A stretch of DNA of 64,000 bases from an uncultured Fibrobacter sp. (GCA_934700345.1 CAKUXP010000002.1:121816-185815), one strand, 5' to 3'. Numbered from the stretch's first letter, positions 9,104 to 17,928 are shown. The notes: a model not told the origin generated them from the sequence alone. Made by a program: numbers and translations.

Positions 9104-10213
9104 TTAGCCGAGGACCTTCTTTTCGAAGTCGCCCATGACTCGGACGAGTTCCTTGACGCCTTCGATCGGCATCGCATTGTAAAGGCTCGCGCGGAATCCG
9201 CCGACAGAACGGTGACCCTTGAGCTGTTCAAGTCCCTGTTCCTTGGCGAACGAGAGGAATTCCTTTTGCAGGGCGTCTGTCCTGGACGGATCGACAGCTC
9301 CGCTCCGGAATACGAACGGGATGTTCATGCGGGAACGATCCTGCTTGGCCGCGGTACCCGTAAAGAGCTTCGAATTGTCGAGGCAGTCGTAGAGAAGTCC
9401 GCTTTTCTGGATGTTGATCTTTTCCATTTCCGCGATGCCTCCGTTCGCATCGAGCCAGTGCAGGACGCGGTTCATCACATAGATGGCAAAGACGGGCGGT
9501 GTATTGAACATGCTCTTGCCGTCGATATGCGTCTGGTAGTTGAGCATTGTCGGAATGTAACGCTTGACCTTGCCCAAAATGTCCTTGCGGATAATCACGG
9601 TCGTCACGCCTGCGCAGCTCATGTTCTTTTGGGCTCCGGCATAGATCAGCCCGAAATCCTTGACGTTGATCGGGCGGGAAAGAATGTCCGAACTCATGTC
9701 GGCGACGAGGTAACCGCTTTCCGCTTTCGGGAACTTGAAGTATTCGGTTCCGTAGATAGTGTTGTTGCTTGTGATGTGCAGGTAGGTAGCACCCGGGGTT
9801 TGTGTAAACTCGGTCGGGAGATGCGTGTAATTGTCCGGTTTGGAAGTCGCGATTTCCTTGATGCCGCTTGCGAGAGCCTTTGCTTCTTTCAAAGCCTTGT
9901 TCGCCCATACGCCCGTGTTGATGTAGTCGGCCTTGCCGTCTTCGTCGAGCAGGTTCATCGGGACCATGCAGAATTGGAGCGAAGCGCCGCCGCCTAGATA
10001 GACGATTTCGTAGTCTTCGGGGATGCCCATCAGCTTGCGGAGTGTCTCGTTTGTGTCTTCGACCATTCCTTCGACAGCCGGAGTACGGTGGCTGATTTCG
10101 AGAATGCCTACACCGGTGTTTGCGAAATTTGCAATCGCTTCGGCGGCTTCTTTGGTGGCTTGTTTCGGCAGCGTGGATGGACCGGCGCTGAAATTATAGA
10201 TAGTCTTGCTCAT
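9104..10213 (-). CDS. serC: Phosphoserine aminotransferase
   Basis: A 369-residue fold-type I PLP enzyme. It starts with IYNFSAGPSTLP, contains ILEISHR, the substrate/phosphate loop LGGGASLQF, and the PLP-binding Lys196 in YAGAQKN. It converts 3-phosphohydroxypyruvate to phosphoserine in serine synthesis and may also act in pyridoxal synthesis. AAAGGA lies 8 nt before the ATG. The gene follows the degenerate HD protein on the same strand with 83 bp between, including a possible terminator, so it likely has its own promoter. Confidence 0.95.
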   Translation of the reverse strand: MSKTIYNFSAGPSTLPKQATKEAAEAIANFANTGVGILEISHRTPAVEGMVEDTNETLRKLMGIPEDYEIVYLGGGASLQFCMVPMNLLDEDGKADYINTGVWANKALKEAKALASGIKEIATSKPDNYTHLPTEFTQTPGATYLHITSNNTIYGTEYFKFPKAESGYLVADMSSDILSRPINVKDFGLIYAGAQKNMSCAGVTTVIIRKDILGKVKRYIPTMLNYQTHIDGKSMFNTPPVFAIYVMNRVLHWLDANGGIAEMEKINIQKSGLLYDCLDNSKLFTGTAAKQDRSRMNIPFVFRSGAVDPSRTDALQKEFLSFAKEQGLEQLKGHRSVGGFRASLYNAMPIEGVKELVRVMGDFEKKVLG

Positions 10214-10248
10214 GGCATTGTCCTTTCTAAGCTTGTTTTAAAAGGCGG

Positions 10249-10256
10249 TTTAAATG
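10249..10256 (-). promoter_or_regulatory. Putative -7/-10 element TACATTTA before serC
   Basis: On the minus strand TACATTTA lies 35 nt before the serC ATG and resembles the TAnnTTTG pattern seen elsewhere in the window. Motif and position only. Confidence 0.25.
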
Positions 10257-10261
10257 TAGAA

Positions 10262-10290
10262 AAAGGAAGCCTATCAAAAGACTTCCCTAA
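10262..10290 (-). terminator. Weak terminator after the HD-like gene
   Basis: On the minus strand GGAAG and CTTCC pair around a 12-nt loop and are followed by TTTTT. The stem is only 5 bp. Confidence 0.4.
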
Positions 10291-10296
10291 AATTTT

Positions 10297-10821
10297 TTAT
10301 TCTTCGAGCGCCTCGATTGCCGCCTTGTATTTCTTGAGGCGAAACTTTGTCTTGAGTTCGCGACGTTCGTGGCGGTGGATGTACTTGTCTTCGAGGAGAA
10401 CGTTCAGAATTGCCGCTTTCGCCTTGGCGGCGACCGGATTGGATTTCAATGTCTTTACGAAGTTGACGAATTCCCTTTCCCGGGCTTCGTAGGTTGCCTC
10501 TTCGGCGGGAACTCCCTCTGCCATTAGCTTGCAGCTGTAGTCATCGATCCATGACTGGTTCTTGTGATAAGTCATTTTCTGGATGAGGTCGACCGTTTCG
10601 GCAGGAACGCCAGCCTGGATCAGGTCTTCCGGGGTCATCTTGGTGGAAGCTGTCAGCGAATCCTGCAGGATGGCGAGAATCTGGACTTCCTCGGGTTCGC
10701 CTTTTTCTTTTAGGTAGTCTGCGACATTTTGAAGAAAATCGATGTAAGGACCGCCGGCCTTGTCGGTTTGACCGGCGTGAGCCTTGGCCGCGATAGCGAA
10801 AGCGTCTTGGTAGGTAAGCAT
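10297..10821 (-). CDS. RelA/SpoT-type HD-domain homologue lacking catalytic motifs
   Basis: From the ATG at 10821 (AAGGA upstream) it has 174 residues. The layout is that of the HD hydrolase domain in SpoT-like and YfbR-type proteins: AIAAKAHAGQTDKAGGPYIDF, then ILQDSLTAST, then MTPEDLIQAGVP and VDLIQKMTYHK. The metal-binding residues are altered: the histidine expected after GxPYI is absent (YIDFLQ) and the HD pair reads QD. It is therefore probably not a (p)ppGpp hydrolase, but could bind nucleotide or a partner. Upstream in-frame codons to 10938 lack an SD. The C-terminus is lysine/arginine-rich. Confidence 0.65.
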   Translation of the reverse strand: MLTYQDAFAIAAKAHAGQTDKAGGPYIDFLQNVADYLKEKGEPEEVQILAILQDSLTASTKMTPEDLIQAGVPAETVDLIQKMTYHKNQSWIDDYSCKLMAEGVPAEEATYEAREREFVNFVKTLKSNPVAAKAKAAILNVLLEDKYIHRHERRELKTKFRLKKYKAAIEALEE

Positions 10822-11104
10822 GTGAAATCCTTTAGAAAAGTTCCATTTCTCATAATATAGATTTGTCGTTTCTGAAAAAGGCGAAATTTTTGCTTTTTCT
10901 TGGACAGGGTTGCATTTTCCTCGGTTTGAAACTCCCACTAGAGATCGTCTTGTTAAAGAGAACGGGAGCGGAATCCATGCGGTAGCAGTAAAAAAAGCGA
11001 AAATAGGTGATGTCGGTCGCTCTGGACGCCTGCTTTGCGCAATGTGCCGCCGCCAAATTTTTGAAAATTGGATTTTTACAGGTTTCTTGAATTATCTTTA
11101 TGGA
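10822..11104. other. Intergenic region between divergent genes
   Basis: 283 bp between the HD-like gene (minus) and the family-57-like gene (plus). It should hold both promoters. TATCTTTA at 11094-11101 is a candidate -7 element for the plus-strand gene only 3 nt before its ATG. I saw no tRNA, no terminator and no convincing small ORF. Confidence 0.5.
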
Positions 11105-12985
11105 ATGAAGCCCCTGAAGCTTGCCATATTGCTTTATGTCAAGGTGCCTTTTTCGATAGAAAAGGCTGAGCTTGAACCGCTGTTTTCCCAAATCGCGAAG
11201 AGGGTAAATGCGCTCCTGAAAGTCGGGAAATTACGCTTTTCCCTGTTTCTTCCCGGTCGTGTCGCCGAGGCCTGGAACCGTCGGAATATAGCCGATGTGG
11301 TGGAAATGCGGAATGCGATTCATGAGGGAAACCTGGAAATTCTCGGAGGAGGATTCTTCGACCCGATGCTTCCGCTCTTTCCGACAGAGCTCCAGAAACT
11401 GCAGCTGCGGAAACTTTCAAAGCAGCTTGAAAAGATTTTTCGGACGGAGCCTGTCGGGTATTTCAATTCCTCGATGTCCTGGGAAATCGCAATGACCGAG
11501 GTCCTTGCGGAAGAAGGATTTCGCTACACGCTTGTTTCGGAGCGGAGCTTGCAGGAGACACTCGGGCTTGCGACGCGCGCAACAGGCTGGTTTACGACAG
11601 AGGACCGGGATTCCGTGATGCAACTCTTGCCGGTTGCGGAGGATTTGAGCGAAGCCGTCCTGCTGGATTCTCCGATGTTGCGGGCGAAACTCGAATCCTT
11701 GGGCGAAAGCGAAAATACGTGGACGCTTTCGCTTGCCGTTCCCGTAACGGATGCGGCTTCCATCGATAGCTTTTTTGACCGGTTGCAGGAAAACTTGACC
11801 CGTTTCCCGTTCGTGTTCTGGACGCTTTCGCACCTGCTCGAAGAACCTTCGGGCGGAAAGGTGAATCTGATGAGCGATATTGGAAACGGCGTAGGACTTC
11901 CAGACGGTTCGCGTAGTTGCCGGGAGCTGCTCTTGCGTCGCCCGGAAGCGGATCTGGTGCACAAGTCCCTGCTTATCGCAAATTCCCATGCGGAAGCCTT
12001 GCTCGGCGAAAAGGAAGTGCAGATCGTGCGGGAAAAGCTCTTGCCGGTGATGGCTCCGGAATACTATGCGGATCTGTATGACAGGAAGGGAATCCGCAGT
12101 CCCGAGGTGCGCTGGGATGGGAACCGCCAGATCATTGCCGTGGAAAGAGAGATAGAGAAGCTGGCTAGGCTCGATGGGCGCCGCATCGAAGTCTCGGATT
12201 TCTTGCGGAATGGCTATCGCCAGATTCTGGCGAACAATCCGGATTTACAGTTTCTCCTGGAACAATGTGAAGGAGCCTCCCTGCGCTCGCTCATCTACAA
12301 GCCGGCCCAGGTAAACCTGGTGAGTTCCTTGCAGCAAAGCGGAGACATTCCCCGGGCGTTTGTGGATCACTTGCTCGCTCCATCGGTTTCGGAATTGAAG
12401 CAGGTGGATTCGGCGCTTAACGATGGCCTTGGAATTTTGGATTCGCCCTATGATTACCAGATAGAACGGCGGGAGGATTCTCTCGGAATCCTGATGCGCT
12501 CCGAGCAGATGGCGGATATCGAAAGCGAAAGGCATGTGCTGCATGTTGAAAAGGAGTTTTCGCTGAAGAGGAAAAATTCAGCCATGGAGATTTCCTACAC
12601 GCTTTCGAACGGGACTTTTTCGGACCTGGACGCTTATTTCGGTTCCGAACTAAATCTCGGATTCCGGAGGCTCCACGGCAAGCGCGCCTATGACCTGAAA
12701 ATCGATGGGAAAAAAATCCCGCTTGAAAATTCCATGCCGCTGCTCTATCCCTCGGCGTCGGAAATCGTCTTGAAGGATGGGCTTCTTTCCTATGCGTTCC
12801 GATTCCGGTTTTCACGCCCGGCAAGTGTTGCCTTGAACTGGATTATGGGATCGCACCTCACCGCAGCGCCGACGGTTGTCCAGGGAATCCGACTGTTCGT
12901 ATTCTGGAACTTGAGCCTGGCAGGGCAGAAACTGGAAAATCTGAGGATTCGAATGGACTTTTCTCGGCGAGGGTTCTTTCTATGA
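11105..12985 (+). CDS. Glycoside hydrolase family 57-like protein without its catalytic motifs
   Basis: A 626-residue protein with the layout of GH57 4-alpha-glucanotransferases/amylases: an N-terminal (beta/alpha)7-like domain, a middle helical part (DUF1925-like) and a C-terminal beta-rich part (DUF1926-like, about residues 475-626). The second GH57 motif survives as LEILGGGFFDPML. The first (HQP) reads LLYVKVP. In the third, G118-Y-F-N-S-S-M-S-W-E127, serine stands where the nucleophile Glu is expected. No Asp-bearing fourth motif was found. It is probably a glucan-binding or structural relative rather than an enzyme. The next gene overlaps by 4 nt. Confidence 0.6.
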   Translation: MKPLKLAILLYVKVPFSIEKAELEPLFSQIAKRVNALLKVGKLRFSLFLPGRVAEAWNRRNIADVVEMRNAIHEGNLEILGGGFFDPMLPLFPTELQKLQLRKLSKQLEKIFRTEPVGYFNSSMSWEIAMTEVLAEEGFRYTLVSERSLQETLGLATRATGWFTTEDRDSVMQLLPVAEDLSEAVLLDSPMLRAKLESLGESENTWTLSLAVPVTDAASIDSFFDRLQENLTRFPFVFWTLSHLLEEPSGGKVNLMSDIGNGVGLPDGSRSCRELLLRRPEADLVHKSLLIANSHAEALLGEKEVQIVREKLLPVMAPEYYADLYDRKGIRSPEVRWDGNRQIIAVEREIEKLARLDGRRIEVSDFLRNGYRQILANNPDLQFLLEQCEGASLRSLIYKPAQVNLVSSLQQSGDIPRAFVDHLLAPSVSELKQVDSALNDGLGILDSPYDYQIERREDSLGILMRSEQMADIESERHVLHVEKEFSLKRKNSAMEISYTLSNGTFSDLDAYFGSELNLGFRRLHGKRAYDLKIDGKKIPLENSMPLLYPSASEIVLKDGLLSYAFRFRFSRPASVALNWIMGSHLTAAPTVVQGIRLFVFWNLSLAGQKLENLRIRMDFSRRGFFL

Positions 12986-13674
12986 ATGCGGAACGGATTG
13001 ACTTGCTCGTCGAAGAGTCCGCAGGAGAAATTTACATCCGAATTTGCGGAACGTTCGGTTTTACGCAGCAGGCGTCCTTTCGGGAAAAGGTGATGAGCCT
13101 GTTGGACGGTCCCGGAAAAATCTGGTTTTTGGACATTGACAAGGCGCGCTTTACGGAAGAGGAATATCTGCCGATGTTCCTGGATTTTCTGGAAAAGTGC
13201 AAGCGGAAAGAGGCGGAACTTGTGCTCGTCTTTCGGGGCGAGGATAATCGAAAATATTTCAGCGTGTATTCGCATATCTTTACGATAACGGAAAACTGGA
13301 AGACATACCGGCGCCCGGGCATTTTCAAGACGCTGGTTTCTGCAGGGGTTTCCTATAGCCGACAGACGGGAGTACGGATGAGCCCGATAATTGCGATGGT
13401 TCTGATAATCGTATTCGTCTGCTGGTTCGTTACCTTGTACGGAATCATCCGAAGCCAGGGCGAGGATCTTCGCGCCAGGGAAAAGCGTCTAGTCGAACTG
13501 GAAAACGAATCGCGGGAAATGCAGGGGGAACTGGAATATCTGCAGTTGATGATAGGCCCGCTTAAAAATCTGGGACTGGTTGTCGATTCGACGACTTCGA
13601 AAAAGGCGGAAATCCGAATCCGTAGCTGGACAAAATACCTGGACAGGCTTGAGGAACGCCGGCGTGAAAAGTAG
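12982..13674 (+). CDS. STAS-like domain protein with one membrane helix and coiled coil
   Basis: A 230-residue protein starting inside the ATGA overlap with the upstream gene. Residues 1-110 look like a STAS/anti-anti-sigma fold (IRICGTFGFTQQASFREKV, then IWFLDIDKARFTEEEYLPMFLDFLEKCKRK), without an obvious phosphorylatable serine. A hydrophobic helix spans about 136-157, followed by a heptad-rich segment (about 158-190) and a very basic tail. It probably sits in the inner membrane with the STAS-like part in the cytoplasm and may couple to the transglycosylase encoded next. No close family recognised. Confidence 0.55.
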   Translation: MNAERIDLLVEESAGEIYIRICGTFGFTQQASFREKVMSLLDGPGKIWFLDIDKARFTEEEYLPMFLDFLEKCKRKEAELVLVFRGEDNRKYFSVYSHIFTITENWKTYRRPGIFKTLVSAGVSYSRQTGVRMSPIIAMVLIIVFVCWFVTLYGIIRSQGEDLRAREKRLVELENESREMQGELEYLQLMIGPLKNLGLVVDSTTSKKAEIRIRSWTKYLDRLEERRREK

Positions 13675-14365
13675 CGTTCGGCTGTCCGCTTTTTCCGTGG
13701 GAGGCTTTTTTGCCGCTCTCGTGGCGGGGCTTTTCGCATTTGTCGGTTTTTGGATTTACCATTCGATAGAGGCCAAGCGCCTTTCCAACCGGGAAGCGCA
13801 TTTGCAGAAGGAAATCGCGGAGTGGGGAAAGTACCAGGCTTGGACTTTGGACTACGGCAAAATTTACCTAGCGCTGGATATAGTTTCCAAAAAGCAGCTC
13901 TCCGAAAGCCAGAAGGCGATGCTAAGCGATGAAATCTGGATAATCTCCCGAAACTACGGTTTCGATCCGCTCCTGATACCCGCGATAGTTTTCCAGGAAA
14001 GCCGTGGAAATCCTTTTGCAAAAGGGCGTTTCCGGAGCGGAGCGGAATCGGGGGCGTATGGGCTGATGCAGCTGAAAATTCCGACGGCACAGACGATCGG
14101 GAAACGTTTCGGGATAAAGGTGGACCGGGCGGAGGATCTGATGCGGCCCGAGGTGAGCGTCGTCGTGGGAAGTGCCTACCTGATGCGTCTCGTCGGGCGT
14201 TACGGCGACTTGAAAAATGCGATAATCGCCTACAATATGGGGCAGGGAAGCGTCGATGCGAAGATTCGGGAGCGTTCGCCGATACCGTCTTTCTATTATG
14301 AAGAAGTTCTCGCCAAATATCGGAAATTACAGCGCCTTGTCGGAGAGAGAATCGGGGAACGGTAA
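13664..14365 (+). CDS. Membrane-anchored lytic transglycosylase (SLT family)
   Basis: Starts at GTG 13664, overlapping the upstream gene by 11 nt, with GAGG 9 nt before it; 233 residues. A membrane anchor (about 9-31) is followed by an SLT goose-lysozyme-like domain: IPAIVFQESRGNP with catalytic Glu112, SGAYGLMQL, and AYNMGQGSV. It should cleave peptidoglycan glycan strands in the periplasm, forming anhydromuropeptides. Its place beside a STAS-like membrane protein and a TolC-like protein suggests local wall opening for an envelope-spanning assembly. An upstream ATG at 13580 is in frame but lies deep in the preceding gene. Confidence 0.8.
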   Translation: MKSSVRLSAFSVGGFFAALVAGLFAFVGFWIYHSIEAKRLSNREAHLQKEIAEWGKYQAWTLDYGKIYLALDIVSKKQLSESQKAMLSDEIWIISRNYGFDPLLIPAIVFQESRGNPFAKGRFRSGAESGAYGLMQLKIPTAQTIGKRFGIKVDRAEDLMRPEVSVVVGSAYLMRLVGRYGDLKNAIIAYNMGQGSVDAKIRERSPIPSFYYEEVLAKYRKLQRLVGERIGER

Positions 14366-14386
14366 GAGATTTCTAGATTTTGTCAA

Positions 14387-15751
14387 ATGATTTTTCGGAT
14401 CCTTCCCTTCTTGCTCTTGACCGTCGCTTTCGCCACGGAAGTGCGTTATGATTGCGCAGGTTTTGTGGAGCGGGGACTTCAAAGGGATCCGATTCTCCAG
14501 GAATCCCGCTACACGACCGAGGCGAAAAAAAACAAGCTCGACGAAATCAAGGCATCGGCGATTCTTTCCAAGTTTGAAGTTTCCATGATGGTGGGGCCGG
14601 CTCCCGGCTTAAAGGAAAGCGTCGATGACTGGGGAGACTCGGTCGATACATGGGATTTTACCAAGATGGGACCTTTTTTCGGTACTCAGATCAAGGCAGT
14701 CCAACCTTTGAATTATGGGCAGTACAAGGTCGGAAAGAAAGCCGCGGAGGCGGATCTCCGTCAGCAGGCGATGAGCGTTGTCTCCAAGGAACACGAAAAG
14801 AACGTGGAATTGCAGACGTATTACTACAACTATCTTCTCGCGCTTGAAATGAACCGTCTGGTTTCGGACGCGAAAAGGCAGATGAACCGGGCGGAAGAAA
14901 AATTGGAAGAGGCGCTAGACGATGATTCGCCGAATGTTTCGCAGACCGACCTGTTAAAGCTCAAGGCCGGGCGCCACACGCTCGACGAAGCGGAAATCGA
15001 TGCGCGTAGCGGACTTGAACGGGTACGGCTCGCCGTGAAGTTTTCGCTCGGACTGGATTCGTCGGAAATTTTCATTCCGATGGATACCGTTCTTGCGGAA
15101 CGTCCGGAATACTTTCCCTCCCTTGACGAGGCCCGGAATGTCGCCGTGGAACGCCACCCGGATTTAAAGCGTCTGAACGCAGGGCTTGAAGCGCGGAAGT
15201 ACCAGCTAGAACTCGCCGAGGCGAAGCTCGGCCCGCAGTTTTTTTTAATGGGGGAATTTACATACGTGAAGTCGTGGGCGGGCGACCGGACCGCTATCCA
15301 GAAAAACGCCTTTGCGCAGGATGCCGTGAATAAGATCTCTGGAGCGTTCGGTTTCGGGATCCGCTATAACCTAAATGTCTGGAACAGCTGGAGTTCCTAC
15401 GTGTCCGCCCGGACGGAACTTCGCAGCCTGAAGCTCAAGGAAAACTATGCGTCGGAAGGAATCTTGTTGAAGCTGGAAGAGCAGTATATCCAGACGAAAG
15501 GCGCCAAGGAAAAACTGGAAAGCCTGCGGACTAGCCTGCGGGCGAGCGAATCCATCTTGAAAAGCGCAGCGATGAAATACGATTTGGATCCGTTCAATGC
15601 CAATGCGCTGGTCTCGGCTTACACAGATAACCTGCAATTGCAGAAAGCCTATTATTACGCGGTGTGCAAGTATAACATCGCCTTTGCGGAACTTATCAAC
15701 CGGATGGGAATTTCCCTTTCCGAATACCACCAACTTTATCCAGGAAGATAA
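14387..15751 (+). CDS. TolC-family outer-membrane efflux protein
   Basis: A 454-residue protein with a signal peptide (cleavage after AFA, about residue 16) and two long helical repeats of the outer-membrane efflux protein family: segments near 150-215 (YNYLLALEMNRLVSDAKR, coiled) and 330-430. The beta-strand segments between them end with IRYNLNVWNSW. Members form trimeric channels spanning the outer membrane and periplasm. Here it lies in one run with a lytic transglycosylase and an MlaC-like carrier but with no fusion protein or inner-membrane pump next to it. Confidence 0.75.
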   Translation: MIFRILPFLLLTVAFATEVRYDCAGFVERGLQRDPILQESRYTTEAKKNKLDEIKASAILSKFEVSMMVGPAPGLKESVDDWGDSVDTWDFTKMGPFFGTQIKAVQPLNYGQYKVGKKAAEADLRQQAMSVVSKEHEKNVELQTYYYNYLLALEMNRLVSDAKRQMNRAEEKLEEALDDDSPNVSQTDLLKLKAGRHTLDEAEIDARSGLERVRLAVKFSLGLDSSEIFIPMDTVLAERPEYFPSLDEARNVAVERHPDLKRLNAGLEARKYQLELAEAKLGPQFFLMGEFTYVKSWAGDRTAIQKNAFAQDAVNKISGAFGFGIRYNLNVWNSWSSYVSARTELRSLKLKENYASEGILLKLEEQYIQTKGAKEKLESLRTSLRASESILKSAAMKYDLDPFNANALVSAYTDNLQLQKAYYYAVCKYNIAFAELINRMGISLSEYHQLYPGR

Positions 15752-15754
15752 ACG

Positions 15755-16336
15755 ATGAAAATCCAGATTTTCGCTTCGGTTCTAGCACTGTTCGCCGCGA
15801 TGGCGTTTTCCGCGGACCCTGTTCAGGCGATTTCGAAAAACGACAGGGAATTGCAGACGCTTCTCAAGAAGAAGAACCTCTCGACGAAGGACGGGGAGCG
15901 CGTCAAGAGCCTTTTGAGCGACGTTTTCAATTTCGGGATGCTCGCGGAAAAGTCCTTGCCTAAGGAAACCTGGAGCGGGCTCGACAAGGCTTCCCGGGAA
16001 AACTTTGCTGCGGAGTTCCAGCGGATGGTCCGCAATTCCAGCGCGAAGCGCCTCGAAATGTACCGCACGGACAGTACGATCTACGATGCTCCCAAGATGA
16101 AGAAGAACAACACGGAAGCGAACGTGACGGCGCACCTCTGGTACAAGGGAAAGGAGTCCGTTCTCGTTTACAAGATGACGCTTGTCGATGGGAACTGGAT
16201 GGCGTGGGATCTTGTCATCGACGACCTCTCGACGGCGAGAAACTACAAGGAACAGTTCGCAACAATTTTGCAGACGAAATCCTTTGCGGAACTGCTCGAC
16301 ATCATCAAGAAGAAGGCTGACGAATCGGAAAAATGA
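15755..16336 (+). CDS. MlaC/Ttg2D-type periplasmic phospholipid carrier
   Basis: A 193-residue protein with a signal peptide (cleavage after FSA) and the MlaC-type sequence pattern: FGMLAEKSL near residue 52, WSGLDKASRENFAAEFQRMVR, then the beta strands KESVLVYKMTLVDGNWMAWDLVIDD and the closing YKEQFATIL. MlaC carries phospholipids between the outer-membrane complex and the MlaFEDB transporter. No mlaD, mlaE or mlaF is next to it; it starts 3 nt after the TolC-like gene and overlaps the next gene by 4 nt. Confidence 0.75.
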   Translation: MKIQIFASVLALFAAMAFSADPVQAISKNDRELQTLLKKKNLSTKDGERVKSLLSDVFNFGMLAEKSLPKETWSGLDKASRENFAAEFQRMVRNSSAKRLEMYRTDSTIYDAPKMKKNNTEANVTAHLWYKGKESVLVYKMTLVDGNWMAWDLVIDDLSTARNYKEQFATILQTKSFAELLDIIKKKADESEK

Positions 16337-17205
16337 TTCTTGACGCTGTAATCATTGCAATTCTGGTTTTAATCGGCGGACTTTTGCTTTTTCCGGTGAA
16401 AGTCCGTTTTCTTTTTCGTGGCGAGAAGAGTGGAGGGATGTTTGAAGTCCGGTTCTTTCGCTGGAAAGTGTTTCGTACAAAGGAAGATTTCGAGAATGCG
16501 GGAACTTTGGACGGCGAAGCCCGGACGGAGGATTTGCGGGAAAACGAGTCTTTGGAAGGTGAAGTTCTGACCGGGAAATTTCAGGAACCTACGGGAGAAA
16601 AGATCGAAACATTGAGGGCGGAAGGAGCCGGGGAAAAGACTTCGGAAAATTCTGTCCCGGGAAAAACTGCGCGGCAAGAGGACGAGCCTGCACGAGCAGA
16701 GACGTCTTCGCAAAAAAAAGAAAAGCGTTCCCGGGAAAAGAACGGGAAAAAAACGGACGCGGAATTTTTGACACTGGTACTCGAACCTGGCTTTGACTGG
16801 AAACTCTTGAAAGGCGCCTCCCGGATGGCAAGGGCTTTTTTTCGAGTTTTCCATTGCCGCTTTGAATCGAGCGTTGTCGAAGGAATTCGCCTGGGATCCT
16901 TTGCGGAGATGGGCGTCACCGGGGGGGCGCTGGATTTTCTTGCCGCGACCGTTCCGCTTCTTGAAAACTGGAAATTTCGGATGGACTGGGAAGGGACGAA
17001 GACGCTTCGCATCGAAGGCGGAATCGCGGCGTCGTTTTCGCTTGCCCGAATTTTGGGATTCTGTCTGGTGTCCTTGCGCTGGGTTTTGGAGCTTGCGTGG
17101 ATTTACCTGAAAAATCGTCGGCGCCTGAGGAAAAATCCGGAGGGCTTTCGCCTTGTTTTTTGGAGACGTTTTATCGTTCGATTCTTATCGACGGAAGGAG
17201 CCTAG
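16333..17205 (+). CDS. DUF2953-like membrane protein
   Basis: 290 residues, starting in an ATGA overlap. An N-terminal hydrophobic helix (about 3-22) is followed by VKVRFLFRG, a long charged low-complexity segment (about 55-140, mostly E, K and G), and a C-terminal part with ARAFFRVFHCRFESSVVEGIRLGSFAEMGVTGGAL and a hydrophobic stretch near 235-260. This order resembles DUF2953 proteins, whose role is unknown. Most likely an inner-membrane protein of the same operon. Family call tentative. Confidence 0.5.
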   Translation: MILDAVIIAILVLIGGLLLFPVKVRFLFRGEKSGGMFEVRFFRWKVFRTKEDFENAGTLDGEARTEDLRENESLEGEVLTGKFQEPTGEKIETLRAEGAGEKTSENSVPGKTARQEDEPARAETSSQKKEKRSREKNGKKTDAEFLTLVLEPGFDWKLLKGASRMARAFFRVFHCRFESSVVEGIRLGSFAEMGVTGGALDFLAATVPLLENWKFRMDWEGTKTLRIEGGIAASFSLARILGFCLVSLRWVLELAWIYLKNRRRLRKNPEGFRLVFWRRFIVRFLSTEGA

Positions 17206-17913
17206 ATGCAAAAATTGACGGTGGAAAGATTGCTTTCTCGACTGGGGTTCGGTTCACGCAAGGAATGCCGTGTACTGGTGCGTTCGGGGCTTGTGGAAAT
17301 TTTGGGCAGGACTGTCGAAGATCCGTTCGTGGAATTGGCGGAAAGGCCGGAGACGATTACCGTGAACGGAGAAAACGTGCCGACAAGGGAAGAACTTTAC
17401 GTGATGATGAACAAGCCTTGCGGGCTGGAGTGCAGCCACAAGCCGCGGGACCACGAATCGGTTTTTGAAAAGTTTCCCGCTCGGATGCTCGAAATGGGTT
17501 TGAATTGCGTGGGACGGCTGGATGCGGATTCGCACGGGCTTCTTTTGTTTTCAAACCAGGGACAGTTTATCCATCGGGTGGAAAGTCCGAAAAAGGGGAT
17601 GCTCAAGACCTATGTGGCAAAACTCGCCCGACCGGTTACCGAGGCGCAGATTCGTCTCTTGAAGGAAGGCGTCCAGCTGAAGGGCGAAAAAAAGCCTTTT
17701 GTGGCGCGCGCTCTGGAAAAGGTTTCCGAAAAGGAAGTCCGTATTTCGATTGCCGAAGGCGTTTATCACGAAGTCCGCCGGATGTTTGCCGCGGTCTCCA
17801 ACCATGTTGAAGACCTAGAACGGATTTCCATTGGGAACGTAACGCTCGATCCAACGCTGGAACTCGGAAGCTGGCGCTTTCTTTCCGCAGAAGAAGTGGC
17901 GGAATTCGGTTGA
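17206..17913 (+). CDS. rsuA: 16S rRNA pseudouridine synthase, RsuA/RluB family
   Basis: 235 residues, start immediately after the previous stop. An N-terminal S4 RNA-binding domain (residues 3-60, LLSRLGFGSRKECRVLV) precedes the catalytic domain with the motif GRLDADSHGLLLF, whose aspartate is residue 106, and the C-terminal GVYHEVRRMFAAV. The family isomerises a uridine in 16S or 23S rRNA; the short form and sequence fit RsuA best. Last gene of the plus-strand run; HU on the opposite strand converges 15 nt downstream. Confidence 0.85.
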   Translation: MQKLTVERLLSRLGFGSRKECRVLVRSGLVEILGRTVEDPFVELAERPETITVNGENVPTREELYVMMNKPCGLECSHKPRDHESVFEKFPARMLEMGLNCVGRLDADSHGLLLFSNQGQFIHRVESPKKGMLKTYVAKLARPVTEAQIRLLKEGVQLKGEKKPFVARALEKVSEKEVRISIAEGVYHEVRRMFAAVSNHVEDLERISIGNVTLDPTLELGSWRFLSAEEVAEFG

Positions 17914-17928
17914 TTTCTGTTGCGAAGA

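Noticed and set aside
10910..11104. N-terminal extension of the GH57-like protein from 10910
   Set aside because: No ribosome site there, no family similarity in the extension, and the ATG at 11105 fits the family start.
10822..11104. Structured RNA or tRNA in the intergenic region
   Set aside because: No cloverleaf, T-loop or known RNA consensus could be built.
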